Shown piece by piece: positions 1-7,123 of a stretch of 55,106 nt of DNA (position 1 is the first letter of the stretch; each line of letters opens with the position of its first letter). Location: contig JABSOW010000025.1 in assembly GCA_013215465.1 (NCBI GenBank), positions 1-55,106 of the forward strand. The letters are read 5' to 3'. The stretch comes from Colwellia sp. (GTDB taxonomy: Bacteria; Pseudomonadota; Gammaproteobacteria; Enterobacterales; Alteromonadaceae). A program made the position numbers and the translations under genes. The notes under the pieces were generated by a model. That model worked only from the letters and a program-made list of their open reading frames with translations. It searched no databases and was not told where the DNA came from.

Positions 1-272
1 AAGGCGCACATACTTATAAACACAAAGCCAATATATCGACAGAATTACAAAAGCGTCAGGAAGCCTTACCTAAAGAAATTACCGATATTGCATGGCAAGC
101 CCAACTGAGGCTGTGCCGCCGATACAATCGACTACTGAGCAGAGGAAAACATCGCAATGTTGTGGTTATCGCCATTGCCAGAGAGATGGCTGCTTACCTA
201 TGGGCTATTGCCCGTGAAGTTGTTATTACACCAGTTAATACACGATTAAGAATATCGAGAGTACCTGCATGA
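1..272 (+). CDS. IS110-family transposase, C-terminal fragment (runs off the left edge)
   Basis: The reading frame beginning at base 3 is open from the window edge to a TGA at 270-272 and gives 89 residues. The segment ITDIAWQAQLRLCRRYNRLL followed by RGKHRNVVVIAIAREMAAYL and a short basic tail is the usual C-terminal end of IS110/IS1111-type transposases (transposase_20 domain, serine-containing half). The N-terminal DEDD domain lies outside the window, so activity cannot be judged. The tail is intact and is followed by about 300 bp of non-coding DNA and then an attC site, which fits the right end of an IS1111-group element. Family assignment is by motif recognition; the subgroup is inferred. 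Confidence 0.75.
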   Translation, partial: GAHTYKHKANISTELQKRQEALPKEITDIAWQAQLRLCRRYNRLLSRGKHRNVVVIAIAREMAAYLWAIAREVVITPVNTRLRISRVPA

Positions 273-560
273 TAAAAAGTTTTGAGTTAGCGCATTGGGT
301 CAAGCATCGGCTGTGGCATAACCACCGAGGGCGTTAGGCTGGCAACGGTATTTATTATCGTTGAACCACGAGCATAGACTGAAATCAGGTGCCACGACGG
401 AATAAGTAAGGTAGGCGCTGCTAACCAATAGGTTAGTAATCCACGAATATCAGCATGATAACCGACGAAATTACTTGCTTCATCTATGCGTTAACTCTTT
501 TATTTTAAAAGAAGACACTATGGCTCTAAATTAATGAGCAGGGATCGGTGTATTTAACTT
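273..560 (+). ncRNA. Candidate bridge/seek RNA region of the IS110-family element
   Basis: There is no open frame here, yet the DNA belongs to the element. In the IS1111 subgroup the target-choosing bridge (seek) RNA is encoded downstream of the transposase, which is exactly this position. Small stems are visible, for example CTAACC at 421-426 pairing with GGTTAG at 431-436 around an AATA loop, and AACG/CGTT around 345-365. I cannot show the guide loops or transcription, so this is inference from position and family knowledge. Confidence 0.3.
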
Positions 561-575
561 GACGTGGGGAGTCAT

Positions 576-677
576 ACCAACGCCCAATTAACGGGCTAAG
601 TAATAGTTGGCTAAAATGTGTAGCGAAGCGAAACGCGGCCAACTGTTACGTGTCACGTTAAATTGCTTGTTATATGC
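576..677 (-). other. attC recombination site 1 (integron cassette site)
   Basis: Read on the minus strand this begins GCATATAACAAGC and ends GGGCGTTGGT, the usual R'' and R' ends of attC sites. Between them are imperfect inverted arms: AGTTGGC at 605-611 pairs with GCCAACT at 638-644, and CAATTAACG at 585-593 pairs with CGTTAAATTG at 656-665 with one extra base, the expected extrahelical type. The central loop contains GCGAAGCGAAACGCG. Length is about 100 bp, typical for the class. The R' core GTTGGT departs a little from the GTTRRRY consensus. Confidence 0.7.
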
Positions 678-769
678 AATGCTGGTTAAACCAAGCGATA
701 CAATAACTTAAAGGCACTGTTAAATAAACATTAGCCTCTATTTTGAGCCACACAAATAACCGATTTAGA

Positions 770-830
770 GCGAATGGTTTTGCTATTCCGAGTCTGAGGG
801 ATTTCCCAAACAGTGAATAAACCTATTCGT
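770..830. repeat. Hairpin in cassette between attC 1 and attC 2
   Basis: CGAATGGTTT at 771-780 pairs with AAACCTATTCG at 819-829, leaving one bulged T. The same design occurs in the neighbouring cassette at 1123-1170. No run of T follows on either side, so it does not look like an intrinsic terminator. Confidence 0.5.
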
Positions 831-894
831 GGTAAAACATAAAAGCCTGATTTGGCGAAACGCAAAGGTTTTGCCCTAAAGCTAGTTTTAAAAA

Positions 895-990
895 CATATA
901 ACGCTAATATTAAGCGGCTAAGTACAATTTGCTAAACTGCGCGGAGCGCGAGCAAACTGTACGTGTCCGTTTGAATTTTCTTGTTATTTG
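895..990 (-). other. attC recombination site 2 (integron cassette site)
   Basis: On the minus strand this runs from CAAATAACAAG to GCGTTATATG, again the two core ends of an attC site. GTACAATTTGCT at 922-933 pairs with AGCAAACTGTAC at 951-962 in 11 of 12 positions. Outer arms near 907-917 and 966-978 pair with bulges. It has the same orientation as site 1, so the two sites bound a cassette in the standard head-to-tail order. Confidence 0.75.
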
Positions 991-1122
991 ATGGTAGCGG
1001 AAAACTACTAACGATAACAAGAACTTTAATTAATTTGTCAGCCCGACCGTAGAACTAAAAAGTACCCAGCAACACGACTAACCAAGCAGTGATTTTTGAG
1101 CCTAAAACTAAAGTTTGAACAA

Positions 1123-1170
1123 GCGAATGGCTTTACTTTAAGTGTCTTTAAAAACGTAAAGCCTATTCGC
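1123..1170. repeat. Related hairpin in the next cassette
   Basis: GCGAATGGCTTTAC at 1123-1136 pairs with GTAAAGCCTATTCGC at 1156-1170, a 14-bp stem with the same single bulged T as in the hairpin at 770-830. A C-G pair here is a T-A pair in the other copy, so the pairing is kept while the bases differ. Confidence 0.55.
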
Positions 1171-1296
1171 GCATTTAACTAACCGAGTAGGCGAAAATTG
1201 AGGCGTAACCCACCAATCCAATTTGAAAAACACCGCTTTTACAAATAAATAATTGCGTGATTTCGTGTTGCCAAATAACAGTTTATTATGAGGCAA

Positions 1297-1457
1297 AATT
1301 CCTTCTTTCTACAAGATAAGATTAATTGTCCATAATTTTATAATGTTAAAAGATTACTGTATTGTTATGGTTAAATCAATGAGTTAAAAATATAGTTACA
1401 ACTGATTGATGTGTGAAAGAAGGAAATATTCCTTCTTTCTTGTAGAAAGAAGGAATT
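1297..1457. repeat. 161-bp element bounded by 19-bp perfect inverted repeats
   Basis: AATTCCTTCTTTCTACAAG at 1297-1315 is the exact reverse complement of 1439-1457. The unit TTCCTTCTTTC / GAAAGAAGGAA occurs four times: 1299-1309, 1415-1425, 1429-1439 and 1446-1455 (partial). The two central copies form an 11-bp palindrome with a 3-base centre. The inside is AT-rich and codes for nothing. It could be a small non-autonomous mobile element or a cluster of repressor sites next to the cassettes. I see no clear target-site duplication. Confidence 0.5.
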
Positions 1458-1460
1458 AAA

Positions 1461-1502
1461 ATGGTCTGTATAAATGCACAGGTACTTAAAGATAAATATT
1501 AA
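1461..1502 (+). other. 13-codon ORF with a strong ribosome binding site (uncertain)
   Basis: AGAAGGA lies 8 bases before an ATG that opens a frame of only 13 codons ending in TAA. The Shine-Dalgarno sequence is formed by the last copy of the inverted repeat. It may be the stump of a gene lost by rearrangement, a leader peptide, or chance. The stretch from 1503 to 1599 shows nothing recognisable. Confidence 0.15.
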
Positions 1503-1599
1503 GATTATTTTGTTATTAAAAAAAGTCCTCTTATAAACGAGTCAACTAAGAGTAATCTTGGGCACAGCCGCTTTAGTTAACGTAACGTAGCAAAAAATT

Positions 1600-2628
1600 T
1601 CAGACCTGATTTGACTTACATTTTGCAAAGTCGTTAGTAGCCTTTACTAAGGCATCAATGATTTTTGCTTCACTTGCCACATGTCCGGCCATTTCAATAA
1701 TTGACAACTCAGCCTCTGGCCAGTGCTCTTTTAATTGCCATGCTTGTTCAACAGGACATACCATATCTAGGCGACCGTGAATGATTTTTGTTGGGATATG
1801 TCGAATATTCCCTATATTTTCTAGTAACGGCGTATTGGCAGTAAAACATTGATTCAATGAATAATACAGTTGAATAATCGCGGGAGCCTTATCGTCTTCT
1901 TCTGTTGAGTTTTTTTCTTTTGAACGTTCTTCAAAATTTAGTGACTCTTGCCAGTAAATAAGACTGGCTTCCCAATGTTGTATCTTATTATAAATATCGC
2001 TTGATACATCGCTATTATCATCAGTGAGTTGTTGATAAATTGCTGATAAAGGCCGAGCTTGTTGAGATAAAGGTAAATGTTGAACTAAGTTATGCCAAGC
2101 CTCAGGAAAAATTTTAGCCGCGCCATTTTCGCTATAAACCCAATCAATGTCTTGCTGTCGAGCTAAAAATACTCCGCGTAATATTAAGCCAGATACTTGT
2201 TCAGGAAAATTTATTGCATAATATAAAGCCAATGTAGCCCCCCAAGAACCACCAAAAACCAACCACTGTTCAATGCCAATATGTTGTCGTATTGCTTCCA
2301 TGTCTTGCGCAAGGTTCGCGGTGGTATTTTGTTCTAACAAGCCATAAGGACGAGATCGGCCACAGCCACGTTGATCAAATAAAATAATATGATAAAGCTT
2401 AGGATCAAAATAACATCGGTGTGATGGCCGACATCCAGAGCCGGGACCACCATGTAAAAACACCACAGGAATGCCTAAAGGGTTGCCACATTGTTCTACA
2501 TAAATGTGATGTTCGGTCACTAAATTTTCGCTAGCTAGTCCACCTGCTTGTGCATCCGTTAGTGCACCATTACTGACGGCTAAGTGGTAGTGACTAAAAG
2601 GCTCAAGGGCAGGGTAGAGTGACAACAT
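1600..2628 (-). CDS. pip: Prolyl aminopeptidase (proline iminopeptidase), peptidase family S33
   Basis: The enzyme removes N-terminal proline from peptides in the cytoplasm; no signal peptide is seen. The 342-residue alpha/beta hydrolase has the oxyanion motif HGGPGSG at 59-65, DQRGCGRS at 85-92, and the nucleophile elbow GGSWG with Ser128. The other triad members are probably Asp288 in HGRLD and His316 in AGHVAS. A helical cap lies between. About 20 residues of acidic/basic linker (EERSKEKNSTEEDDK, about 233-247) are longer than usual for the family. It starts 15 bp after the ABC permease gene on the same strand, so it is probably the last gene of that operon, although its biochemical link to alcohol oxidation is unclear. 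Confidence 0.88.
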   Translation of the reverse strand: MLSLYPALEPFSHYHLAVSNGALTDAQAGGLASENLVTEHHIYVEQCGNPLGIPVVFLHGGPGSGCRPSHRCYFDPKLYHIILFDQRGCGRSRPYGLLEQNTTANLAQDMEAIRQHIGIEQWLVFGGSWGATLALYYAINFPEQVSGLILRGVFLARQQDIDWVYSENGAAKIFPEAWHNLVQHLPLSQQARPLSAIYQQLTDDNSDVSSDIYNKIQHWEASLIYWQESLNFEERSKEKNSTEEDDKAPAIIQLYYSLNQCFTANTPLLENIGNIRHIPTKIIHGRLDMVCPVEQAWQLKEHWPEAELSIIEMAGHVASEAKIIDALVKATNDFAKCKSNQV

Positions 2629-2643
2629 ATAGTTTATACCTAC

Positions 2644-3432
2644 TTATCTTTGCTGGCTAAATTTAGGACTAAAACTAATAAGGGCCAACACTGCTGTTAT
2701 TACTGTGGCGCTCAATATCACGCTAAAAGCGCTTAAGTTGAGTTGGCCAAAAAGTGCAAATCGTAATAATTCTACACAATAAGTAAAAGGGTTGTACTGG
2801 CAAAGCCAATATATCCATATACTGGCTTCTTGCATTTTCCACAACGGATATAAAGCACTTGATAGAAAGAACATCGGAAAAATAACAAAGTTCATTACTC
2901 CAGCAAAATTTTCCAATTGCTTGATTAAGCTTGATAACAGTAAACCTAACGCGCCGAGGAAAAAAGCAATCATAAAAACGGCTGGTGCTGCGGTTAAATA
3001 TCCTAACAGTGAAATATCTACATCAACCAATTGCGCACAAAGTAAAAAAACATATACTTGCATTAAGGATAAAAAAGCAATGGCAATAAGTTTACAACAC
3101 AATAAGAACGGCATGGGTAGCGGACTCATCAATAGTACTTTCATACTGCCCATTTCTCTGTCATAAACCATGGAAAGTGAACTTTGCATGCCATTAAATA
3201 ACACTATCATGCAGCATAAGCCGGGAATGATATATTCTTGGTAAGTGATATAGGTGCCATAAGGCTCCATGATAGAAACACCCAATGCCGCCCTAAAACC
3301 TGCGGCAAAAACAATTAGCCATAACAGTGGCCTAACTAAGGCGCTAAATAAACGTGAACGTTGTTGAAAAAAACGAAAAACCTCACGTTTAACAATACCT
3401 AAGCAGCAATAAAAATATTGGTTTAAGGTCAT
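2644..3432 (-). CDS. ABC-2 type permease of the quinoprotein-dehydrogenase-associated transporter
   Basis: This is an integral inner-membrane protein of 262 residues with about six hydrophobic helices (for example 32-50, 68-90, 105-135, 142-170, 178-200, 235-255) and the ABC-2 membrane fold. The positive N-terminus (VKREVFRFFQQRSRLFSALVRP) is the usual cytoplasmic coupling stretch. Its start overlaps the ATPase stop by 4 bp (ATGA), so the two are translationally coupled and form one transporter. Families of this kind are found beside PQQ alcohol dehydrogenases. The substrate and direction of transport are not known; ABC-2 permeases are mostly exporters. Confidence 0.85.
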   Translation of the reverse strand: MTLNQYFYCCLGIVKREVFRFFQQRSRLFSALVRPLLWLIVFAAGFRAALGVSIMEPYGTYITYQEYIIPGLCCMIVLFNGMQSSLSMVYDREMGSMKVLLMSPLPMPFLLCCKLIAIAFLSLMQVYVFLLCAQLVDVDISLLGYLTAAPAVFMIAFFLGALGLLLSSLIKQLENFAGVMNFVIFPMFFLSSALYPLWKMQEASIWIYWLCQYNPFTYCVELLRFALFGQLNLSAFSVILSATVITAVLALISFSPKFSQQR

Positions 3433-4157
3433 ACTACCTCCGTATTGTGAATTAAAGCAAAGTACAGTTGGTAAACATCAGCTACCTTGTATTGTTTACA
3501 CAACTTACTGCTTTGGTCTTGTGCTTGAATTTCACCTTTGTTGATAACGATAAGTCGATCGCTTGGCTCTACTTCATCCATTAAATGTGTCGTCCACAAT
3601 ACACAAATATCTCGTTGAGAACATAAGTTGCGAACATAAGAAATAATTAATAGGCGGCTGTCAACATCTAAGCCTACGGTCGCTTCATCAAGTAATAACA
3701 CCTTAGGTTGATGAATGAGTGCTCGGGCAATTTCTACCCGTCGCCTATGGCCACCGTTTAAGGTTCTTACTTTATCGTGTAAACGTTCAGTTAAACTTAA
3801 TTGCGCTAATATAATGTCGATATGGATCAGTGCTTTTTTAGGGGCGATTCCATGCAAAGAAGCATAATAGAGCAGGTTTTGTTTTACTGATAAATCTAAA
3901 TCTAAGGTACTTTGCTGAAATACCACGCCCATTTGCGACATTATTGTTGATTTACTCTTACTTAAATCATTATCGTTAATATGAATTGTGCCATGAACGG
4001 TTTGGGTAAGCCCTGTTAATAATGATAACAAGGTACTTTTACCTGCACCATTTGGGCCTAACAATACGTTAAACCCTGCGGGTAAGGTTAAGTTTACTTT
4101 GTTAAGTGCTATTTTTTTGCCGTAAGCGAAAGATAAATCGTTGGTTACTATGCCCAT
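3429..4157 (-). CDS. ABC transporter ATPase, quinoprotein-dehydrogenase-associated type
   Basis: This 242-residue nucleotide-binding subunit has Walker A GPNGAGKST at 34-42, Q-loop VVFQQ near 79-83, Walker B VLLLDEA ending at Asp157-Glu158, D-loop VGLD and H-loop WTTHLMDE. The signature motif is LNGGHRRR at 133-140 instead of LSGGQ, a departure I recall as typical of the PQQ-linked ABC ATPase family rather than damage. It sits between the beta-propeller gene (15-bp gap) and the permease (4-bp overlap), so the operon order is binding protein, propeller, ATPase, permease. Confidence 0.88.
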   Translation of the reverse strand: MGIVTNDLSFAYGKKIALNKVNLTLPAGFNVLLGPNGAGKSTLLSLLTGLTQTVHGTIHINDNDLSKSKSTIMSQMGVVFQQSTLDLDLSVKQNLLYYASLHGIAPKKALIHIDIILAQLSLTERLHDKVRTLNGGHRRRVEIARALIHQPKVLLLDEATVGLDVDSRLLIISYVRNLCSQRDICVLWTTHLMDEVEPSDRLIVINKGEIQAQDQSSKLCKQYKVADVYQLYFALIHNTEVV

Positions 4158-4172
4158 AAAGTTACTCCTTCA

Positions 4173-5147
4173 CTATTTTGTATTGTGCTTGATAGCCACA
4201 CCCCAAGGATAGCGACCTACTTTTATTGATTTGGTCACTTTCATTTTAGTAACATCAATAACTGATACATCACCACTAATACCATTGGTGGTAAGTAGTT
4301 GGCTTTGATCTTGATTTAGGGCTAATTGCCAAACGCGGCGACCCACTAATAAATACTTTTCAATTTCCATGGTTTTTCTGTTAATTACGGCGACATGGTT
4401 TGCTGGCCCTAAGGCAACAAAAGCGTAACGACCATCAAGGCTTAACTCTATCCCTACCGGTTGCACTCTATCGCGATGAATACCGCGAATGGCAAAGTTA
4501 AATTCTTTGATTATTTTTTTACTGGCAACATCTATAACAACAACAGCGCCGCCAATTTCAGAGCTTACCCATAAAAACTTATTATCTTGGGTGAACTGCG
4601 CAGATCTAGGTCTTGCGCCCACTAAGGTATTAGCAATAATTTCGTTAGTTTTAGTGTCTATCCAGTGCACCATATTGGTTGTTTCTGAGGTAACCACCAC
4701 AAGATTACCATCAGGACTTACCGCTAGGCCTTCTGGCTCTACGCCTACATCTATTTGAGCAATAACCATACTGGTGGCAATGTCTATTACCGTTAAAATA
4801 GCATCGTCTTCATTTGAGGTATAAATAATTTTACCATTTGGATGTAAAGCGATCGTTTCAGGATCTTCGCCTGAAGGTAATTCACCCACAATTTCTTCGG
4901 TGTTTAAATCGAGTATTTGAATGCGATCTGAGTCACTAGCACATATGTAAGCAAGCGATTGATCATGATTAAAAATAATCCCTCTTGGTCTTTGACCAAC
5001 AGCAATTTTTCTAATCACTTTTTGCTGTTCAAGATCTATTACCGAAATATTATCGTCTTTTTCGTTGGTAACATAAGCAAGCTCACCCGCTGTTACCAAT
5101 AAACTCTGGCTGATAAAAAGCAAGCCTAGTAATAATTTTATCTTCAT
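4173..5147 (-). CDS. Periplasmic YVTN-type beta-propeller protein associated with PQQ-dependent catabolism
   Basis: A signal peptide (about 1-20, ending in VTAGELA) is followed by repeated blades of about 40 residues such as AYVTNEKDDNISVIDLEQQKV and AYICASDSDRIQILDLNTEE. These are YVTN/WD-like repeats folding as a 7-bladed propeller that acts in the periplasm. It matches the PQQ-dependent-catabolism-associated propeller family by repeat style and neighbourhood. Its exact role is unknown; it may hold together periplasmic partners of the dehydrogenase or the ABC system. It is in an operon with the ABC genes. Confidence 0.85.
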   Translation of the reverse strand: MKIKLLLGLLFISQSLLVTAGELAYVTNEKDDNISVIDLEQQKVIRKIAVGQRPRGIIFNHDQSLAYICASDSDRIQILDLNTEEIVGELPSGEDPETIALHPNGKIIYTSNEDDAILTVIDIATSMVIAQIDVGVEPEGLAVSPDGNLVVVTSETTNMVHWIDTKTNEIIANTLVGARPRSAQFTQDNKFLWVSSEIGGAVVVIDVASKKIIKEFNFAIRGIHRDRVQPVGIELSLDGRYAFVALGPANHVAVINRKTMEIEKYLLVGRRVWQLALNQDQSQLLTTNGISGDVSVIDVTKMKVTKSIKVGRYPWGVAIKHNTK

Positions 5148-5207
5148 AATTGACCTTTTAAAAGTAATGTTTTTAATATGAGTATTTGACTGTACATATT
5201 TGAATAA

Positions 5208-6410
5208 CTAATTAGCATGACATTGAGACTCTTGTTGATCGAAACCTAAGGTATCTAATTCAGTTTTAGGGTGTAAAATGCCCGCTTGCGGAGATTGAGA
5301 TACTAAACCATGAGGTTGTATTAATGCTATTGGCATTCTTAGCTGGCCATTCCAAGTGCGAAAGCTAAGCTTACGCCCTTTATACGCGGCTAATTTAAAA
5401 TCAGCGGATTTAATATAAGCCGATAACTCTTTTACTGCTGCTGAATTGGTTTTATGAACGGCTTGGGCAATAGAGCGCACAGCAAGATAGCCATTAAAAT
5501 CAATTTCATTCATGTAACGAGTTGTTAATTTATTAAAGCGAGTTTGTAATTGCGCCGCTCCCCATTGTTCTATTACTTGGTGCCAAGATAACGCTTCAAG
5601 ACCGGCAGAGCCGACAACAGGCCTAGGTAGGTAGGTATTAAAAGGAATATACTCGGCAAAGTCTTTAGTTTGATCGGCAACATAAACCACATCATATTCT
5701 GCTGATGTTTGGGTGAAAAGGGGTATTTCTTGCTGAGCACTGCGTCTGAGATCGGTATTAAAACTCCAGATCTTTTCGGTAATTATTTTGAGGCCATAGC
5801 GCTTAGCCGAGCGTTTAAAAGATTTAGCTAGTGCAATATCGGCTGGTTTTTCACCACGAATAAGCAATACTTTATTTAAACGTCGATAAAGCAGCCATTG
5901 AGCAAGTGCGTCTGACTTCATCGCATTGCTTGGCGCGGTATGTAAAAGTGTATTTAAGCATTGGCTGTTACGTAACTCATTGGAAAATTCACTTATATTG
6001 AACAATAAAATGTTTTTATTTTGTGCCCACAAGTTGATTTCATTCAACACCGGCAGGGGCGCATCAAGGATAAAAATAGCTTTTCCGCTGTTGAATTCTT
6101 CCTTTAAACGAGCCAGTAAGTTTTGCTGTTTGGTAAATTCAAAGGAGGTTAGGGTAAAGTGTTGTTGTAAAAATTTTCCGGTGGTATTTGAATCATCTAT
6201 TGCTAACCTTGCTCCTTGATAACCACTATCACTGGCCATTTTTATAATATTTGATAATGCTGGCGCATGCTGCTGGTGCAGCTTTAAATAAGTAATATCA
6301 ATAGATAAAGCCGTTGAAAAAACACTGAAACTAGTTAAAAAACCAGATAAAAGCATGAAAGAGATAAAGTGCATTAGTGTTAATTTTTTGGGTAAACTTT
6401 GTTTTTGCAT
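5208..6410 (-). CDS. ABC transporter periplasmic binding protein (PQQ-dependent alcohol dehydrogenase system)
   Basis: This 400-residue protein has an N-terminal export signal (about 1-36: basic start, hydrophobic LMHFISFMLLSGFLTSF) and then a type-1 periplasmic binding fold of the branched-chain amino acid receptor kind. Blocks such as LARLKEEFNSGKAIFILDAP, DALAQWLLYRRLNKVLLIRG and YDVVYVADQ fit the two-lobe fold. It is the first gene of the minus-strand operon and diverges from the cytochrome c gene. Binding proteins of this fold are unusual partners for ABC-2 permeases, which suggests sensing or delivery rather than classical uptake. The ligand is unknown. Confidence 0.82.
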   Translation of the reverse strand: MQKQSLPKKLTLMHFISFMLLSGFLTSFSVFSTALSIDITYLKLHQQHAPALSNIIKMASDSGYQGARLAIDDSNTTGKFLQQHFTLTSFEFTKQQNLLARLKEEFNSGKAIFILDAPLPVLNEINLWAQNKNILLFNISEFSNELRNSQCLNTLLHTAPSNAMKSDALAQWLLYRRLNKVLLIRGEKPADIALAKSFKRSAKRYGLKIITEKIWSFNTDLRRSAQQEIPLFTQTSAEYDVVYVADQTKDFAEYIPFNTYLPRPVVGSAGLEALSWHQVIEQWGAAQLQTRFNKLTTRYMNEIDFNGYLAVRSIAQAVHKTNSAAVKELSAYIKSADFKLAAYKGRKLSFRTWNGQLRMPIALIQPHGLVSQSPQAGILHPKTELDTLGFDQQESQCHAN

Positions 6411-6679
6411 GGGTTTTTAATCTCAGCGTGAGAAGTCATAACATCTTATTATTTATCATCATATAGTAGTAATGAACTGATTTATAGAGAGGGCATTTGT
6501 TGTCTAACTGCTATTAACTGTTTGTTTATTAAACATTTGTTTGTTTTTTGTGTGATTGATATTGATTGAAATCATACTAAAGGATGAGGCGAACATATCT
6601 AAAGTACAGTTCGGAAATTACCAACTATTCGCTAAACTAGCTTTATACAATTTAAAAGTAGCACCTAGAGGTTTTAAAA
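6411..6679. promoter_or_regulatory. Divergent control region of the alcohol-oxidation cluster
   Basis: This 269-bp gene-free region separates the ABC operon from the cytochrome/dehydrogenase operon. A palindrome TGTTTA-T-TAAACA lies at 6523-6535, followed by another TTTGTTTG run to 6547; it is a candidate regulator site. No clear sigma-54 or consensus sigma-70 promoter could be assigned. The cytochrome gene has a usable AGAGG ribosome site just upstream of 6680. Confidence 0.35.
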
Positions 6680-7123
6680 ATGACTAAGTTAAATTTTAAG
6701 CGTAAATGCTTGATAGCCTGTATATCTCTTTTTTCGTATGGCGCATCAGGTCATGGCTCGGTAACTCCGCAATCAATCGACACATCTGAATTACCTCAGT
6801 TAGGGGAAGAGTGGCTAGAAAGAAACCCTTATCGCGAAGTAACGGGTGATGTGCGTACTGCTGTACTTGAAATTGGTGCGTCTGCATATAATCAAAATTG
6901 TGCTCGTTGTCATGGCTTAGGTGGCATTTCTGGCGGTATAGCCCCTGATTTACGTATGCTTGCAACTGATTATGATGGTGATGAGTGGTATGGCTATCGT
7001 GTACAAAATGGTGCGGTACGTAACGGCGCTGTTTATATGCCAAAAATGACTGAACACTTATCTGCAGAAGCACTTTGGGCTGTCCGCACTTGGTTAGAGT
7101 CTGTTAGCAATGAAGAAGAGTAA
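6680..7123 (+). CDS. Periplasmic cytochrome c-550 (PedF-like), electron acceptor of the quinoprotein dehydrogenase
   Basis: This 147-residue class I cytochrome c has a signal peptide (about 1-25, ending GASGHG), the haem-binding motif CARCH at 74-78 and candidate distal ligands Met120/Met123 in VYMPKM. The mature size of about 120 residues matches the cytochrome c-550 family encoded beside PQQ alcohol dehydrogenases. It should receive electrons from the dehydrogenase at 8183-9946 and pass them to the respiratory chain. Its stop codon overlaps the start of the next gene by 14 bp, indicating co-translation. Confidence 0.85.
   Translation: MTKLNFKRKCLIACISLFSYGASGHGSVTPQSIDTSELPQLGEEWLERNPYREVTGDVRTAVLEIGASAYNQNCARCHGLGGISGGIAPDLRMLATDYDGDEWYGYRVQNGAVRNGAVYMPKMTEHLSAEALWAVRTWLESVSNEEE

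Larger units (their letters stand above)
1..575 (+). mobile_element. Right part of an IS110-family insertion sequence
   Basis: This stretch is the transposase 3' end plus the following non-coding tail. IS110 elements lack ordinary long terminal inverted repeats, so the exact right boundary cannot be read directly. I place it just before the attC core at 576 because everything after that belongs to the cassette region. The sequence around 551-574 (ending TTGACGTGGGGAGTC) is the likely end. The left end lies outside the window. Confidence 0.55.
581..1279 (-). mobile_element. Two ORF-less integron cassettes without a visible integrase
   Basis: The crossover points implied by the two attC sites (near 581 and 901), plus a core-like GTTATTTGG read on the minus strand at 1279-1271, define two cassettes of about 320 and 375 bp. 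Neither contains a convincing ORF on the minus strand; the longest ATG frame found is about 24 codons. No intI is in view: the next gene is pip. The arrangement matches what is called a CALIN (attC sites lacking an integrase) or the end of a larger array. Both cassettes contain a related hairpin, listed separately. Confidence 0.55.

Noticed and set aside
1297..1457. CRISPR-like array from the repeated TTCCTTCTTTC unit
   Set aside because: The copies alternate in orientation and the spacing is irregular; no cas genes are nearby.
1290..1502. Integron integrase gene or attI site next to the cassettes
   Set aside because: No reading frame resembling IntI is present; only a core-like GTTATTTGG was seen, and the next gene is pip.
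3561..3759. Broken ABC ATPase because the LSGGQ signature is missing
   Set aside because: LNGGHRRR stands in the right place, and Walker A, Walker B and the H-loop are intact; I know this variant as a family feature.
7110..7123. Frameshift or fusion between cytochrome c and the MoxJ-like gene
   Set aside because: Both proteins are complete with their own signal peptides; a 14-bp overlap is ordinary operon packing.
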